Source of the DNA: Bacillota bacterium
GTDB taxonomy: Bacteria > Bacillota > Bacilli > Bacillales > Cytobacillaceae
Direction of reading: 5' to 3'
NCBI GenBank assembly: GCA_030705955.1
Contig: JAUZPL010000006.1
Span: 1 to 64,000 of the forward strand
Length of the DNA: 64,000 nucleotides
Shown here: positions 1-7,809 of the stretch, one piece after another
How positions within the stretch are numbered: the stretch's first letter is position 1
Layout: the number at the start of each line of letters is the position of its first letter
Notes under the pieces: model-generated
Told to the model about the DNA's origin: nothing
Database searches by the model: none
What the model saw: only the letters and a program-made list of their open reading frames with translations
Made by a program: the position numbers and the translations under genes

Positions 1-229
1 GGCAAAAGGATTAACTTTCTGCCGAAGAGGTTACAGGTACATCGGATTATCGAAAGTTGTTCAAAGAGCTATCTCAAATAAAAGGTTAAAACAGAGGTGA
101 CTTCCCTCTGCTTTAGAACATTATCTAAAAGTACACACTGTAATATAAATTGAACCGCCGTATACGGAACCGTACGTACGGTGGTGTGAGAGGGGCGAAA
201 ATAATCAACTTATTTTCCCTCTACTCGAT
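1..229 (+). mobile_element. Group II intron, 3' portion (domains V and VI)
   Basis: The first 229 bases read as the tail of a bacterial group II intron. Positions 152-185 form a 34-nt domain V hairpin starting GAACCGCCG and ending GTACGGTGGT. It is followed by a domain VI stem (about 190-222, AGAGGG pairing with CCCTCT) with an A-rich side. The RNA ends CTACTCGAT at about 229, a typical group II 3' terminus. The maturase C-terminus precedes it. The intron lies antisense, about 56 bp beyond the stop of the small secreted gene, so it sits in that gene's downstream region. The 5' part is outside the window. Confidence 0.8.
2..100 (+). CDS. Group II intron-encoded reverse transcriptase/maturase, C-terminal end (partial)
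   Basis: The frame opens at the window edge and stops at TGA 98-100, giving 32 residues. It contains CRRGYRYIGLSKVVQRAISN, which corresponds to the conserved C-terminal 'RRGYWRIxxSxxLxxAxSN' segment of group II intron maturases. It lies just upstream of a domain V hairpin, the normal arrangement when the protein is encoded in domain IV. Only this tail is visible, so activity cannot be judged. Confidence 0.7.
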   Translation, partial: AKGLTFCRRGYRYIGLSKVVQRAISNKRLKQR

Positions 230-285
230 TTAGCCAATTAGAAGGGCAACTAGGCGATTTCCTGGCGCTAGCCAAGTTTTCTTTA

Positions 286-525
286 TTATTGCCCCATCAT
301 GGTACTGCAGTCTGCAGCTGGTTGTTGTTTCATTTGAACAGCACATGCTTTATGTTTTTCTTTTAATTGTTTCTCTGTTAAATCAGGGAATTTTTCCTGC
401 ATCATTGGGAGCATTTGCTTGAAGCTATCAACTGTACACTTGATTGTATCACTCTTTGCAAAAACCCCTGTTCCAATTCCTACTAACAAGCATAAGGTGA
501 AAAATGCTGTGATAAACTTTTTCAA
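286..525 (-). CDS. Small secreted Cys/Met-rich protein of unknown function
   Basis: This 79-residue protein starts with TTG at 525-523, placed 8 nt after a strong AAGGAGG. It has a signal peptide (about residues 1-23, MKKF then a hydrophobic run ending VFA). The mature part is about 56 residues with three cysteines and a Met-rich stretch (MLPMMQEKFP) and ends CSTMMGQ. I recall similar short Bacillus exported proteins with no established function. The Cys/Met content would fit metal or thiol chemistry, but that is inference. Two sites resembling CstR/CsoR operators lie just upstream, which is the main hint to regulation. It is apparently monocistronic. Confidence 0.75.
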   Translation of the reverse strand: MKKFITAFFTLCLLVGIGTGVFAKSDTIKCTVDSFKQMLPMMQEKFPDLTEKQLKEKHKACAVQMKQQPAADCSTMMGQ

Positions 526-555
526 ATTCCTTACCTCCTTCTAATAAATGTACCC

Positions 556-595
556 ATACCCCTATTTTAACCTTTTATAACACCCATGGTGGTAT
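556..595 (-). promoter_or_regulatory. Candidate CsoR/CstR-type operator pair upstream of the small secreted gene
   Basis: ATACCCCTAT at 556-565 is identical to the first ten bases of the operators at 30491 and (reverse strand) 36248, but its second half is degenerate. A second 16-mer, 580-595, reads ATACCACCATGGGTGT on the minus strand and is close to the full palindrome. Both lie 30-70 bp upstream of the TTG start at 525, where a promoter would be. They are assigned by similarity to the three better sites in this window. Confidence 0.4.
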
Positions 596-776
596 TTATT
601 GTGACAAGTTATTAAATCTTTCTCTCCTTTCTTTCAAATAAATAAATCAATCGGTTATGATTCAAGTAATCATTTATATAAAAAAGTCGGCATTTTGTCA
701 AATATTCACAGTAAAGGAAACCTAGTTTTACAATATAGTTATGGTATTGAGTCTATTAATTGAAGGCGGGATACTC

Positions 777-2876
777 TTGGAAAATCTATCCCATAAATAT
801 GATGAATTGTGTTTAAAAGTAGAAGAGTTGGAGAAAAAGCTCCTTCTTCGTGAATCCCTCTATTTGAAAATTCTTGATGCACTCCCTATAAACGTATTTT
901 TAGAAGATCCAGAAGGCCGTACTATTTTTGCCAATGAGCAAACATGTAAAATGAATGGTAAGGAACAATCCGAGTTAATAGGAAAAACGGTGTATGATTT
1001 CTTCCCTCCTGAGATTGCAGAGATCCAGCGCAAGATTGATCTTAATGTTTGGAATCAAAGAAAGCTAATGACAAATGAAGTTCCTGTCGACTTTCAGGGT
1101 AAGGAATCGTACATGTTAACTGGCAAGACCATCATTCATGTACAGGATTTGAATGAGGATTATATGCTTGGATTTGGTGTAGATATAACGGATAGAGTAA
1201 GAACCGAAAAATTATTAAAACAAAGTGAAGAAAGATTCCGCAACTTAATTGAACAAGCTGGGGATTGCCTTTTTCTTATAGATCTTAATGGGCAAATCAT
1301 AAATGTAAACAGGATGACGTGTAAGGTTCTTCAATATCAGGAAGAGGAGCTTTTAAAATTAAAAGTGAGCGACCTTTTTCTTGAGATGCAGAATAAACTT
1401 CCAGATTTGACACAAGAGGATCTCCCATATACTTTTGAAGATCAATTAATAACATCCAATAAAAATCTTGTTCCTGTTGATATTAATCTTCAAATGGTAC
1501 AAATAAATGACAGCAAGCTTTACTTAGGGCTTTGCAGGGATATATCAGAAAAGAAGAAAACGGAAGCTGAAATTGCACATATGGCATACCATGATAAATT
1601 AACTGACTTACCGAATCGCTGGTATATTGAGTCACAAATGTGCGATTATTTAAAAAGCTATAAACGGAATGATAAGTTACTTGGTATTTTTCTTCTTGAT
1701 TTGGATCGGTTTAAGGTAATTAATGATAGTTTTGGCCATCAAGCAGGGGATCTTTTATTACAAATTGTTGCTAAACGACTTCAAAAAGCAGTAAAGAATC
1801 GGGGTATCATTGCAAGATTTGGTGGGGATGAGTTCATTCTTCTTGTCCCCAACCTGCACCACTATGAGGATGCTTTTGATTTTTGTGAAATGGTTATGAA
1901 TGAAATGGGTGAAACGTTTGAAATATATGGGCAAAACCTTAATGTTTCTACAAGTATTGGAATAAGTCTGTTCCCCCTCCATGGTGAGGACATTCATACT
2001 TTAATAAAAAATGCAGACCTTGCCATGTATCAAGCGAAAGAAAAAGGTAGAAATTGCTATTCTATGTTTACTCCAATTATGAAAGAGCGAGCTATAGAAC
2101 GTATGGATAAGGAAATTCTTTTGTGGAATGGCTTAGAACATAACGAATTTATTTTACATTATCAGCCTAAAGTAGATTTTGCCACGGGAAAAATCTACGG
2201 AATGGAAACATTGATTAGGTGGAAGGATGGAAGTGGCCAAATTCTTTATCCAGATTCCTTTATTTCTATTGCTGAGGAAACAGGTTTAATTGTTCCAATT
2301 GGTGAATGGGTACTTCGTGAAGCATGTACACAATGTAAGAAATGGCATGATAGCGGATTAACGCATTTATCCGTAAGTGTGAATATTTCTTTAAAACAAT
2401 TTCAAAAGCAGGATTTAGAGAATCTCATTAGCACCATTTTGGAGGAAACGGGACTTTCTCCAACTGCTTTAGAATTGGAATTAACTGAAAGTACCATTAT
2501 GGAGGATCCAGCCTATGCCTCCATTATTTTAAAAAATTTAAAGGCTCTAGGTATAAAAATTTCTATTGATGACTTTGGTACAGGCTTTTCTTCTTTAAGT
2601 TATTTAAAGCAGTTCCCTATCGATATATTAAAAATTGATAAATCATTCATTGTGAACCTTGAGTGGGATGAGGCCAATGCTTCTATTGCAGCTGCCGTTA
2701 TTTCTTTAGCACATAATTTAAAGTTAAAGGTGGTTGCTGAAGGAATTGAAACTTTAAATCAAGTTGAATTTTTAAAAGAAAGAAAATGTGATTTTGGACA
2801 GGGATATTTATTCAGCAAACCAATAGAATTGGAAAAAGCGATTGAGCTTATTAAAAGGGAAGAATGCCTTTTATAA
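777..2876 (+). CDS. PAS-PAS-GGDEF-EAL cyclic-di-GMP turnover protein
   Basis: Domains in order are a short coiled coil, two PAS domains (about 30-135 and 145-260), GGDEF (about 265-430) and EAL (about 440-695). The GGDEF signature is intact at residues 349-353, so diguanylate cyclase activity is possible. The EAL domain has ETL in place of EAL (E477) but keeps the NIS, ELTES, DDFGTGFSS, KIDKSF, AEGIET and QGY motifs, so phosphodiesterase activity is also plausible. No membrane segment or signal peptide is seen, so it is probably a cytosolic PAS-sensing enzyme. I chose TTG at 777 because GAAGGCGGG lies 6 nt upstream. An in-frame ATG at 741 has no ribosome-binding site. Confidence 0.9.
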   Translation: MENLSHKYDELCLKVEELEKKLLLRESLYLKILDALPINVFLEDPEGRTIFANEQTCKMNGKEQSELIGKTVYDFFPPEIAEIQRKIDLNVWNQRKLMTNEVPVDFQGKESYMLTGKTIIHVQDLNEDYMLGFGVDITDRVRTEKLLKQSEERFRNLIEQAGDCLFLIDLNGQIINVNRMTCKVLQYQEEELLKLKVSDLFLEMQNKLPDLTQEDLPYTFEDQLITSNKNLVPVDINLQMVQINDSKLYLGLCRDISEKKKTEAEIAHMAYHDKLTDLPNRWYIESQMCDYLKSYKRNDKLLGIFLLDLDRFKVINDSFGHQAGDLLLQIVAKRLQKAVKNRGIIARFGGDEFILLVPNLHHYEDAFDFCEMVMNEMGETFEIYGQNLNVSTSIGISLFPLHGEDIHTLIKNADLAMYQAKEKGRNCYSMFTPIMKERAIERMDKEILLWNGLEHNEFILHYQPKVDFATGKIYGMETLIRWKDGSGQILYPDSFISIAEETGLIVPIGEWVLREACTQCKKWHDSGLTHLSVSVNISLKQFQKQDLENLISTILEETGLSPTALELELTESTIMEDPAYASIILKNLKALGIKISIDDFGTGFSSLSYLKQFPIDILKIDKSFIVNLEWDEANASIAAAVISLAHNLKLKVVAEGIETLNQVEFLKERKCDFGQGYLFSKPIELEKAIELIKREECLL

Positions 2877-2887
2877 AGTAGTTTTAC

Positions 2888-2918
2888 ATTCAAGCTGCCT
2901 ACATTTGGCAGCTTGAAT
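2888..2918. terminator. Bidirectional terminator between convergent genes
   Basis: A perfect 12-bp stem (ATTCAAGCTGCC with GGCAGCTTGAAT) around a 7-nt loop lies between the ends of the GGDEF-EAL gene and the convergent permease gene. Confidence 0.8.
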
Positions 2919-2921
2919 TAT

Positions 2922-4202
2922 TTAAATGAGGTATCTAAAATAAATATAACCTGTACAAAGAAGAATAGATACAACCATTAAGGGAAAGGAAATGAAAAGA
3001 AACTTTTTAAAAGAAATCGGTGTCCCTTCTTGAGCGGCAAGCCCGGCTACAATAACATTGGCACTAGCTCCAATTAATGTACCATTTCCTCCTATACAAG
3101 CGCCTAGAGAAAGACTCCACCATATGGGCTCCAAATGTTGAATCCCCATCGAGCCCATTTCTTTAATCATGGGAATCATTGTGGCAACAAACGGAATATT
3201 ATCTATGAAAGCAGAGGCAACTGCACTTATCCAAAGAATGAGAATACTAGTGGAGGTTATATTTCCTTTAGTATAGTTCATGGATAATTTAGCTAATAAG
3301 GAAATAACCCCTGTTTCCAATAATCCAGATACGAGGACGAAAAGGCCGATAAAGAAGAAAATGGTTCCCCATTCAACCTTTGAAAATGACTTCTCTAAAT
3401 ACTTTTCACCAGTCATAATGAGAAGTAAAAAGGCTCCAGCAAGAGCAACTGTGGCTGATTCTATTTGAATAACTTGATGCAGAAAGAAACCTAAAATGGT
3501 AAAGGATAGAGCAATTAAGCTTTTGACAAGCAATTTTTTGTCCGTAATTTCTTTCCTTTCATCTAAACTCATTAATTGGTTTCTTAATTCATTAGATGTC
3601 CTTAGCTCTTTTCGAAAAATAAAGGCCAATAATAAAATATTCACAAGTAATATGAAAAAGGAAATGGCAGTAAGATGATTGATAAATTGCATAAAGGTCA
3701 ATTGCTTTACTGCGCTTCCAATCATAATATTAGGAGGATCTCCAATAAGGGTGGAGGTCCCTCCTATATTAGAAGCAATAATTTCTGTAACAAGATATGG
3801 AATGGGTTTAACCTGTAGTTCCTTTGTAATGTTAAATGTGACAGGAACCATGAGTAAAACAGTTGTAACGTTATCTAAAAAAGCGGAGCCAACAGCAGTT
3901 AGGATACCTAGGACAACTAGAATTTTTAGCGGGTCTCCTTTTACTTTTTTGGCGGCCCAAATGGCCAAGTAATGAAATAAGCCTGTTTCAGCGGTTATGG
4001 CAACAATGATCATCATACCTGTCAATAATCCAAGAGTATTAAAATCAACGTGCTGTAGGGCAGTTTCTTGTTTCACAATGCCAAGTATAATCATTAAAAT
4101 ACCCCCAGCCATGGCGATGATGGTCCGATGAATTTTTTCAGTGACAATAAATGCGTACGTAATGAGAAATATACCAATTGCAAGAATCGCTTGGTTTGTC
4201 AC
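2922..4202 (-). CDS. ArsB/NhaD-type (ion transporter superfamily) permease
   Basis: This polytopic membrane protein has about ten to eleven hydrophobic segments and two related halves. Each half has a family signature: FLDNVTTVLLMVPVT and GGTSTLIGDPPNIMIG in the first, FIDNIPFVATMIPM and GGNGTLIGASANVI in the second. These are hallmarks of the ArsB/NhaD/P-protein permeases. The substrate (Na+/H+, arsenite or an organic anion) cannot be told, and no ars genes adjoin it. GTG at 4202 follows AGAGGAAGTGA and is the likely start. An ATG 51 bp further upstream (4253) has no good ribosome-binding site. That ATG is immediately preceded by a leader hairpin. Confidence 0.85.
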   Translation of the reverse strand: MTNQAILAIGIFLITYAFIVTEKIHRTIIAMAGGILMIILGIVKQETALQHVDFNTLGLLTGMMIIVAITAETGLFHYLAIWAAKKVKGDPLKILVVLGILTAVGSAFLDNVTTVLLMVPVTFNITKELQVKPIPYLVTEIIASNIGGTSTLIGDPPNIMIGSAVKQLTFMQFINHLTAISFFILLVNILLLAFIFRKELRTSNELRNQLMSLDERKEITDKKLLVKSLIALSFTILGFFLHQVIQIESATVALAGAFLLLIMTGEKYLEKSFSKVEWGTIFFFIGLFVLVSGLLETGVISLLAKLSMNYTKGNITSTSILILWISAVASAFIDNIPFVATMIPMIKEMGSMGIQHLEPIWWSLSLGACIGGNGTLIGASANVIVAGLAAQEGTPISFKKFLFISFPLMVVSILLCTGYIYFRYLI

Positions 4203-4254
4203 ATTCTCACTTCCTCTCTTAAAAAGTGTGTGTATTTCATTTGCAAAATACATA

Positions 4255-4290
4255 AAAAAGACAAAGAGGAGCCTGTGATGACAGACTCCT
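4255..4290 (-). promoter_or_regulatory. Leader hairpin followed by T-rich tract upstream of the permease gene
   Basis: Read on the minus strand, AGGAGTCTGTCATCACAGGC closes with CTCCT to form a stem (AGGAG/CTCCT plus CTGT/ACAG, loop CATC), followed by CTTTGTCTTTTTT. It lies in the 5' leader, 50-90 bp before the chosen GTG start. This is the shape of an intrinsic terminator inside a leader, so attenuation or a small riboswitch is possible. It could also be the remnant terminator of a lost gene. The rest of 4291-4528 is very AT-rich and shows no recognisable aptamer. Confidence 0.4.
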
Positions 4291-4528
4291 CCAAAAAAAA
4301 CATATTAAGATAATAATATTTTATAAATAAACAAAAGGGATGTAAAGGAATTCTTTTTTTCAGTCCTTATAGTAGCGAATTTTAAAAGAAGAAAAAATTT
4401 TCTTAATAGTCCATTTTAAGTTTCATTTTTGACAAAAATGTTTGAATAAAAAACGAAAATAAGCACTTTCAAAAAACAAATTTAAAAAATTTTTTTATAA
4501 TAGTGATGACGATAAGGGAGGGATAAAA

Positions 4529-4849
4529 ATGAACGTAACTACAATCATTGAATTAGAAAATAATGAGGTAGAAACATTGGCTGGTGCCAAATTGGTATTT
4601 TGTCAGGAGCATATTGATGAAAATATTGTAGAAACATGTGTTGAATGCTTTCAATCAGAAACATCAGGAGAAACCGTTCCAACAGAGGAAGCAATGGAAA
4701 AGGTGTTCAATGAGTTAAAAAAAGAGGGTGTAATCCCGAAACAAGTAGAAGATTTTTCATTTGAAATGCCTTCATGTGGAAATTTGATCAGTAAATCACA
4801 TTTTGAAACTGATTTACCTCAAAAAGTAATTCTTACTTACATGTGCTAG
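4529..4849 (+). CDS. Conserved small acidic protein, function unknown
   Basis: This 106-residue acidic cytosolic protein starts at ATG after AAGGGAGGG. I do not recognise a family. Visible features are a Cys pair region (CQEH then CVECFQS), a predicted helical middle (EEAMEKVFNELKKEGV) and two further cysteines near the end (PSCGN and the C-terminal MC). There is no signal peptide or membrane segment. It is monocistronic, with a TATAAT box at about 4495 and a terminator directly after the stop. The cysteine spacing does not match a standard zinc ribbon. Confidence 0.7.
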   Translation: MNVTTIIELENNEVETLAGAKLVFCQEHIDENIVETCVECFQSETSGETVPTEEAMEKVFNELKKEGVIPKQVEDFSFEMPSCGNLISKSHFETDLPQKVILTYMC

Positions 4850-4850
4850 A

Positions 4851-4885
4851 AAGAAGTTCTTTAAAAAGGCTTCTTCTTTTTTTAG
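4851..4885 (+). terminator. Intrinsic terminator
   Basis: AAGAAG (4851-4856) pairs with CTTCTT (4870-4875) and is followed by a run of seven Ts, directly after the 4529-4849 gene. Confidence 0.65.
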
Positions 4886-5018
4886 TTTTCAAATTCTCCT
4901 GTCTTGTCGCCTTTTGTCTAAAGTATGAGTGTGACTTTGGTCAATTCGGGATCAAGAAGAGTGGACTATAATAATGTTGGTTAAAGATGTTAGAGTTGGA
5001 TATTTAAGAGACATATTG

Positions 5019-5032
5019 TGAAAGCGCTTACA
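5019..5032 (+). promoter_or_regulatory. CcpA-binding cre site upstream of the oxidoreductase operon
   Basis: TGAAAGCGCTTACA matches the Bacillus cre consensus TGWAARCGYTWNCA at every position. It lies 27 bp before the first start codon and about 47 bp downstream of a possible promoter (TTCGGG 4945-4950, 16-bp spacer, TATAAT 4967-4972). A cre downstream of the promoter normally gives catabolite repression by roadblock, so repression of the operon by glucose is predicted. Confidence 0.75.
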
Positions 5033-5058
5033 CTCTTCTTTGGAAGGAGGCTTATTTT

Positions 5059-5730
5059 TTGAATCAAAAGATTACCATTTTAACTGGACACTTTGGAAGT
5101 GGAAAAACAGAGATTGCTATTAATTTAGCTTTAAAAGAACGAAAAAACTTTGAAAGAGTTGCCATTAATGATTTAGATGTAATCAACCCTTATTTTCGAT
5201 CAAGGGAGGTTGCCTCAATCTTTAAGCAGCATGATATTGAATTGATTGCTCCAAAAGACCAGCTTGCCTCTTCTGATTTACCAATTGTATCGGGAGAGAT
5301 ATACCGTGTTTTGCATGATCCGAGATATCGGATTATTATTGATGCCGGCGGAGATAAGGATGGAGCAACTGCTTTAGGGCAATATTACCATGAGTGGAAG
5401 GGCCTAGAGGTTGAAATGATATTTGTGTTAAATGCGAATCGTCCCTATGTGAGCACATTGGAGGGGGCCATTCATACGATAAAAGAGATTGAAAAAGCTT
5501 CACGCTTAAAGATAACTGGGATTGTTAACAATTCAAATATTGGCTCAGAAACAACGTTAGAGGATATAGAGAAAGGCTTTGAACTTAGTACCTTTTTATC
5601 TAAAAAACTAGAAATTCCACTTTTATACACAGGTATTTCATCTCATTTGGAAAAAACAGCAGCTCATTTTGCTGAAAATCATGAGGTAATGTGGATAAAA
5701 CGATATATGAAATTGCCATGGGAATCATGA
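5059..5730 (+). CDS. P-loop ATP-binding protein (CobQ/MinD/ParA type) heading the 2-oxoacid:ferredoxin oxidoreductase operon
   Basis: This 223-residue protein starts at TTG 5059 behind GGAAGGAGG. The Walker A motif GHFGSGKTE is at residues 10-18, followed by a deviant Walker B-like IIIDAGGDKDG, typical of MinD/CobQ-type SIMIBI NTPases. No membrane segment is seen. It precedes and is closely spaced with a ferredoxin and three oxidoreductase subunits, so it is likely a dedicated accessory protein. A role in Fe-S cluster loading or assembly would fit related P-loop proteins, but that is inference. Its stop codon is followed directly by the next gene's ribosome-binding site. Confidence 0.8.
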   Translation: MNQKITILTGHFGSGKTEIAINLALKERKNFERVAINDLDVINPYFRSREVASIFKQHDIELIAPKDQLASSDLPIVSGEIYRVLHDPRYRIIIDAGGDKDGATALGQYYHEWKGLEVEMIFVLNANRPYVSTLEGAIHTIKEIEKASRLKITGIVNNSNIGSETTLEDIEKGFELSTFLSKKLEIPLLYTGISSHLEKTAAHFAENHEVMWIKRYMKLPWES

Positions 5731-5744
5731 GGAGGGCGAAGGTG

Positions 5745-5975
5745 TTGGAAAAAAGAGTCGTTTTCAATGAAGAAATATGTAAGTCCTGCAGTTTATGTGT
5801 TCATGTGTGCCCTACAAACGTTATTTTTCTAGCAGACTATTTAAATGGAAAAGGGTACCGTCCAGCGACAGTCGTCAATCAAGATAATTGTATAAGCTGT
5901 GCAAAATGTGGTCAGGTATGTCCTGATTCGGTTATTACCGTGTATCGGCCGGAAAAGAAAAAACAAACGGTGTGA
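5745..5975 (+). CDS. korD: 2[4Fe-4S] ferredoxin subunit of 2-oxoacid:ferredoxin oxidoreductase
   Basis: This small ferredoxin has two complete CxxCxxCxxxCP clusters (CKSCSLCVHVCP and CISCAKCGQVCP), the pattern of the delta subunit of four-subunit 2-oxoacid:ferredoxin oxidoreductases. It would carry electrons from the TPP site of the beta subunit. TTG at 5745 lies 8 nt after GGAGGG. GTG at 5742 is the alternative, and an upstream ATG at 5691 lies inside the previous gene. It is followed 18 bp later by the alpha subunit. Confidence 0.88.
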   Translation: MEKRVVFNEEICKSCSLCVHVCPTNVIFLADYLNGKGYRPATVVNQDNCISCAKCGQVCPDSVITVYRPEKKKQTV

Positions 5976-5993
5976 TGGGAAGGAGTTTTATTC

Positions 5994-7058
5994 ATGGGGA
6001 AAGTGTTAATGAAAGGAAATGAGGTTATAGCCGAGTCAGCCGTACATGCAGGCTGTAAATATTTTTTTGGCTATCCAATTACACCTCAAAGTGAATTAGT
6101 TGCATATATGGCAAGAAGATTACCTGAAGTAGGCGGCTTATTTCTTCAAGCTGAAAGTGAAATAGCTGCAATCAATATGGTTTACGGAGCATCCAGCACT
6201 GGGGCAAGGGTAATGACTTCCTCATCAAGTCCAGGCTTTAGTTTAAAGCAAGAAGGAATCTCTTATTTAGTAGGATCCGAGCTTCCAGCTGTTATTTGTA
6301 ATATTGTTAGAGGAGGCCCTGGACTTGGAAATATTCAACCAGCCCAATCTGATTATTTTCAAGTTACAAAAGGCGGAGGACATGGAGATTATCATATACC
6401 TGTCTTAGCACCAGCAAGTTTGCAAGAAATAGTGGAGTTAATTCAGGATGCCTTTGATATTGCTGACCGTTATCGCAACCCTGTCATTATTATGGGGGAT
6501 GGAATGCTCGGCCAAATGATGGAGCCAGTTGAATTTACGGAACGTCCAGTGAGTGAATTACCTGAGAAAAACTGGGCTGCCACTGGAACTCGCGGTGATG
6601 GAGGTCCAAAAATTATTACTTCACTTGAGCTTGATGCGGATGGTCTTGAAAAAAGGAATCAGCATTTACAGAAAAAGTTTGCTGAAATGAAAGAAAAAGA
6701 AGTTCGCTATGAGACATATAAAACAGAAGATGCTGATTATATTATAGTTGCATTTGGCACAGTAGCTAGGATTGCCATGAATGCAATGAATAAAGCAAGA
6801 CAAGATGGAGTGAAAGTAGGATTAATTCGCCCTATCTCTCTTTGGCCATTTCCAGAAAAGCCATTTATTGAAACAAGAGATAAAGTGAACATGTATATTT
6901 CGGTGGAAATGAGTGCTGGACAAATGGTGGAGGATGTTAGACTTGCTGTCAATGGCCATGCACCTGTCGACTTCTTTGGACGAAACGGTGGCGTCGTTCC
7001 AACCCAGGAGGAAATTTATCATAAGATTATGATGATTGCCGGAGGGATACAAGTATGA
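5994..7058 (+). CDS. korA: 2-oxoacid:ferredoxin oxidoreductase alpha subunit (KorA/VorB type)
   Basis: This 354-residue protein contains the pyruvate:ferredoxin oxidoreductase domain I signature GYPITPQSE, the FLQAESEIAAINMVYGAS segment and domain II near the C-terminus. Together with the next two genes it would oxidatively decarboxylate a 2-oxoacid to an acyl-CoA and reduce ferredoxin. The substrate, 2-oxoglutarate or branched-chain 2-oxoacids, cannot be fixed from motifs. The order ferredoxin-alpha-beta-gamma and the small subunits fit both Kor and Vor enzymes. It ends in TGA and overlaps the beta gene by 4 bp, indicating translational coupling. Confidence 0.9.
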   Translation: MGKVLMKGNEVIAESAVHAGCKYFFGYPITPQSELVAYMARRLPEVGGLFLQAESEIAAINMVYGASSTGARVMTSSSSPGFSLKQEGISYLVGSELPAVICNIVRGGPGLGNIQPAQSDYFQVTKGGGHGDYHIPVLAPASLQEIVELIQDAFDIADRYRNPVIIMGDGMLGQMMEPVEFTERPVSELPEKNWAATGTRGDGGPKIITSLELDADGLEKRNQHLQKKFAEMKEKEVRYETYKTEDADYIIVAFGTVARIAMNAMNKARQDGVKVGLIRPISLWPFPEKPFIETRDKVNMYISVEMSAGQMVEDVRLAVNGHAPVDFFGRNGGVVPTQEEIYHKIMMIAGGIQV

Positions 7059-7807
7059 CAATGAAAACAGTATTTCAAAAGACTAAAGGATTAACAGATA
7101 AACCTACCCATTACTGCCCAGGCTGTACACATGGGGTAATCCATCGCCTTGTTGGAGAAGTTTTAGAGGAAATGGATATTTTAGAAGATACGATTGGTGT
7201 TGCTTCAGTAGGATGCTCTGTGCTTTCCTATGAATATTTTAATTGTGATATGACTCAAGCTGCACACGGCCGTGCACCCGCTGTGGCAACAGGGGTAAAA
7301 AGAGTAAGACCAGATCGATTTGTGTTTACTTACCAAGGGGATGGAGACCTTGCATCGATTGGTATCAGTGAAATTATCCATGCTGCTGCCAGGGGAGAGA
7401 AAATTACTGTTATTTTTGTTAATAATGCAATTTATGGAATGACAGGGGGGCAAATGGCTCCAACTACTTTAATAGGGCAAAAGACTGCCACAACCCCGTT
7501 TGGACGAAATGAAAATATTCAAGGTTCGCCTATTCGTGTTTCGGAAATGCTTTCAACACTTGATGGTACCGCCTATATTGAACGTGTTTCAACACATGAT
7601 GTTCCAAACATATTAAAGGCGAAGAAGGCTATTAGGAAAGCATTTGAAACACAGAAAAAAGGGCTTGGCTTTTCAATGGTAGAGGTTTTATCTACTTGCC
7701 CAACAAACTGGGGACTTGACCCACAAGAATCACTTGAATGGGTAAGAGAAAATATGGTTCCTGTTTATCCTCTTGGGGTATATAAAAATAAAGAGGGAGG
7801 GAATTAA
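7055..7807 (+). CDS. korB: 2-oxoacid:ferredoxin oxidoreductase beta subunit (thiamine-diphosphate binding)
   Basis: This 250-residue TPP-binding subunit carries the diphosphate motif GDGDLASIG ending in NNAIYGMTGGQ (GDG-x(n)-NN). The N-terminal CPGC (HYCPGCTHG) and VGCSV cysteines are consistent with an Fe-S cluster in this subunit. It starts inside the stop of the alpha subunit (ATGA overlap) and ends two bases before the gamma gene. These enzymes are oxygen-sensitive in many organisms, so a role at low oxygen or in an alternative TCA branch is possible. Confidence 0.9.
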   Translation: MTMKTVFQKTKGLTDKPTHYCPGCTHGVIHRLVGEVLEEMDILEDTIGVASVGCSVLSYEYFNCDMTQAAHGRAPAVATGVKRVRPDRFVFTYQGDGDLASIGISEIIHAAARGEKITVIFVNNAIYGMTGGQMAPTTLIGQKTATTPFGRNENIQGSPIRVSEMLSTLDGTAYIERVSTHDVPNILKAKKAIRKAFETQKKGLGFSMVEVLSTCPTNWGLDPQESLEWVRENMVPVYPLGVYKNKEGGN

Positions 7808-7809
7808 GG

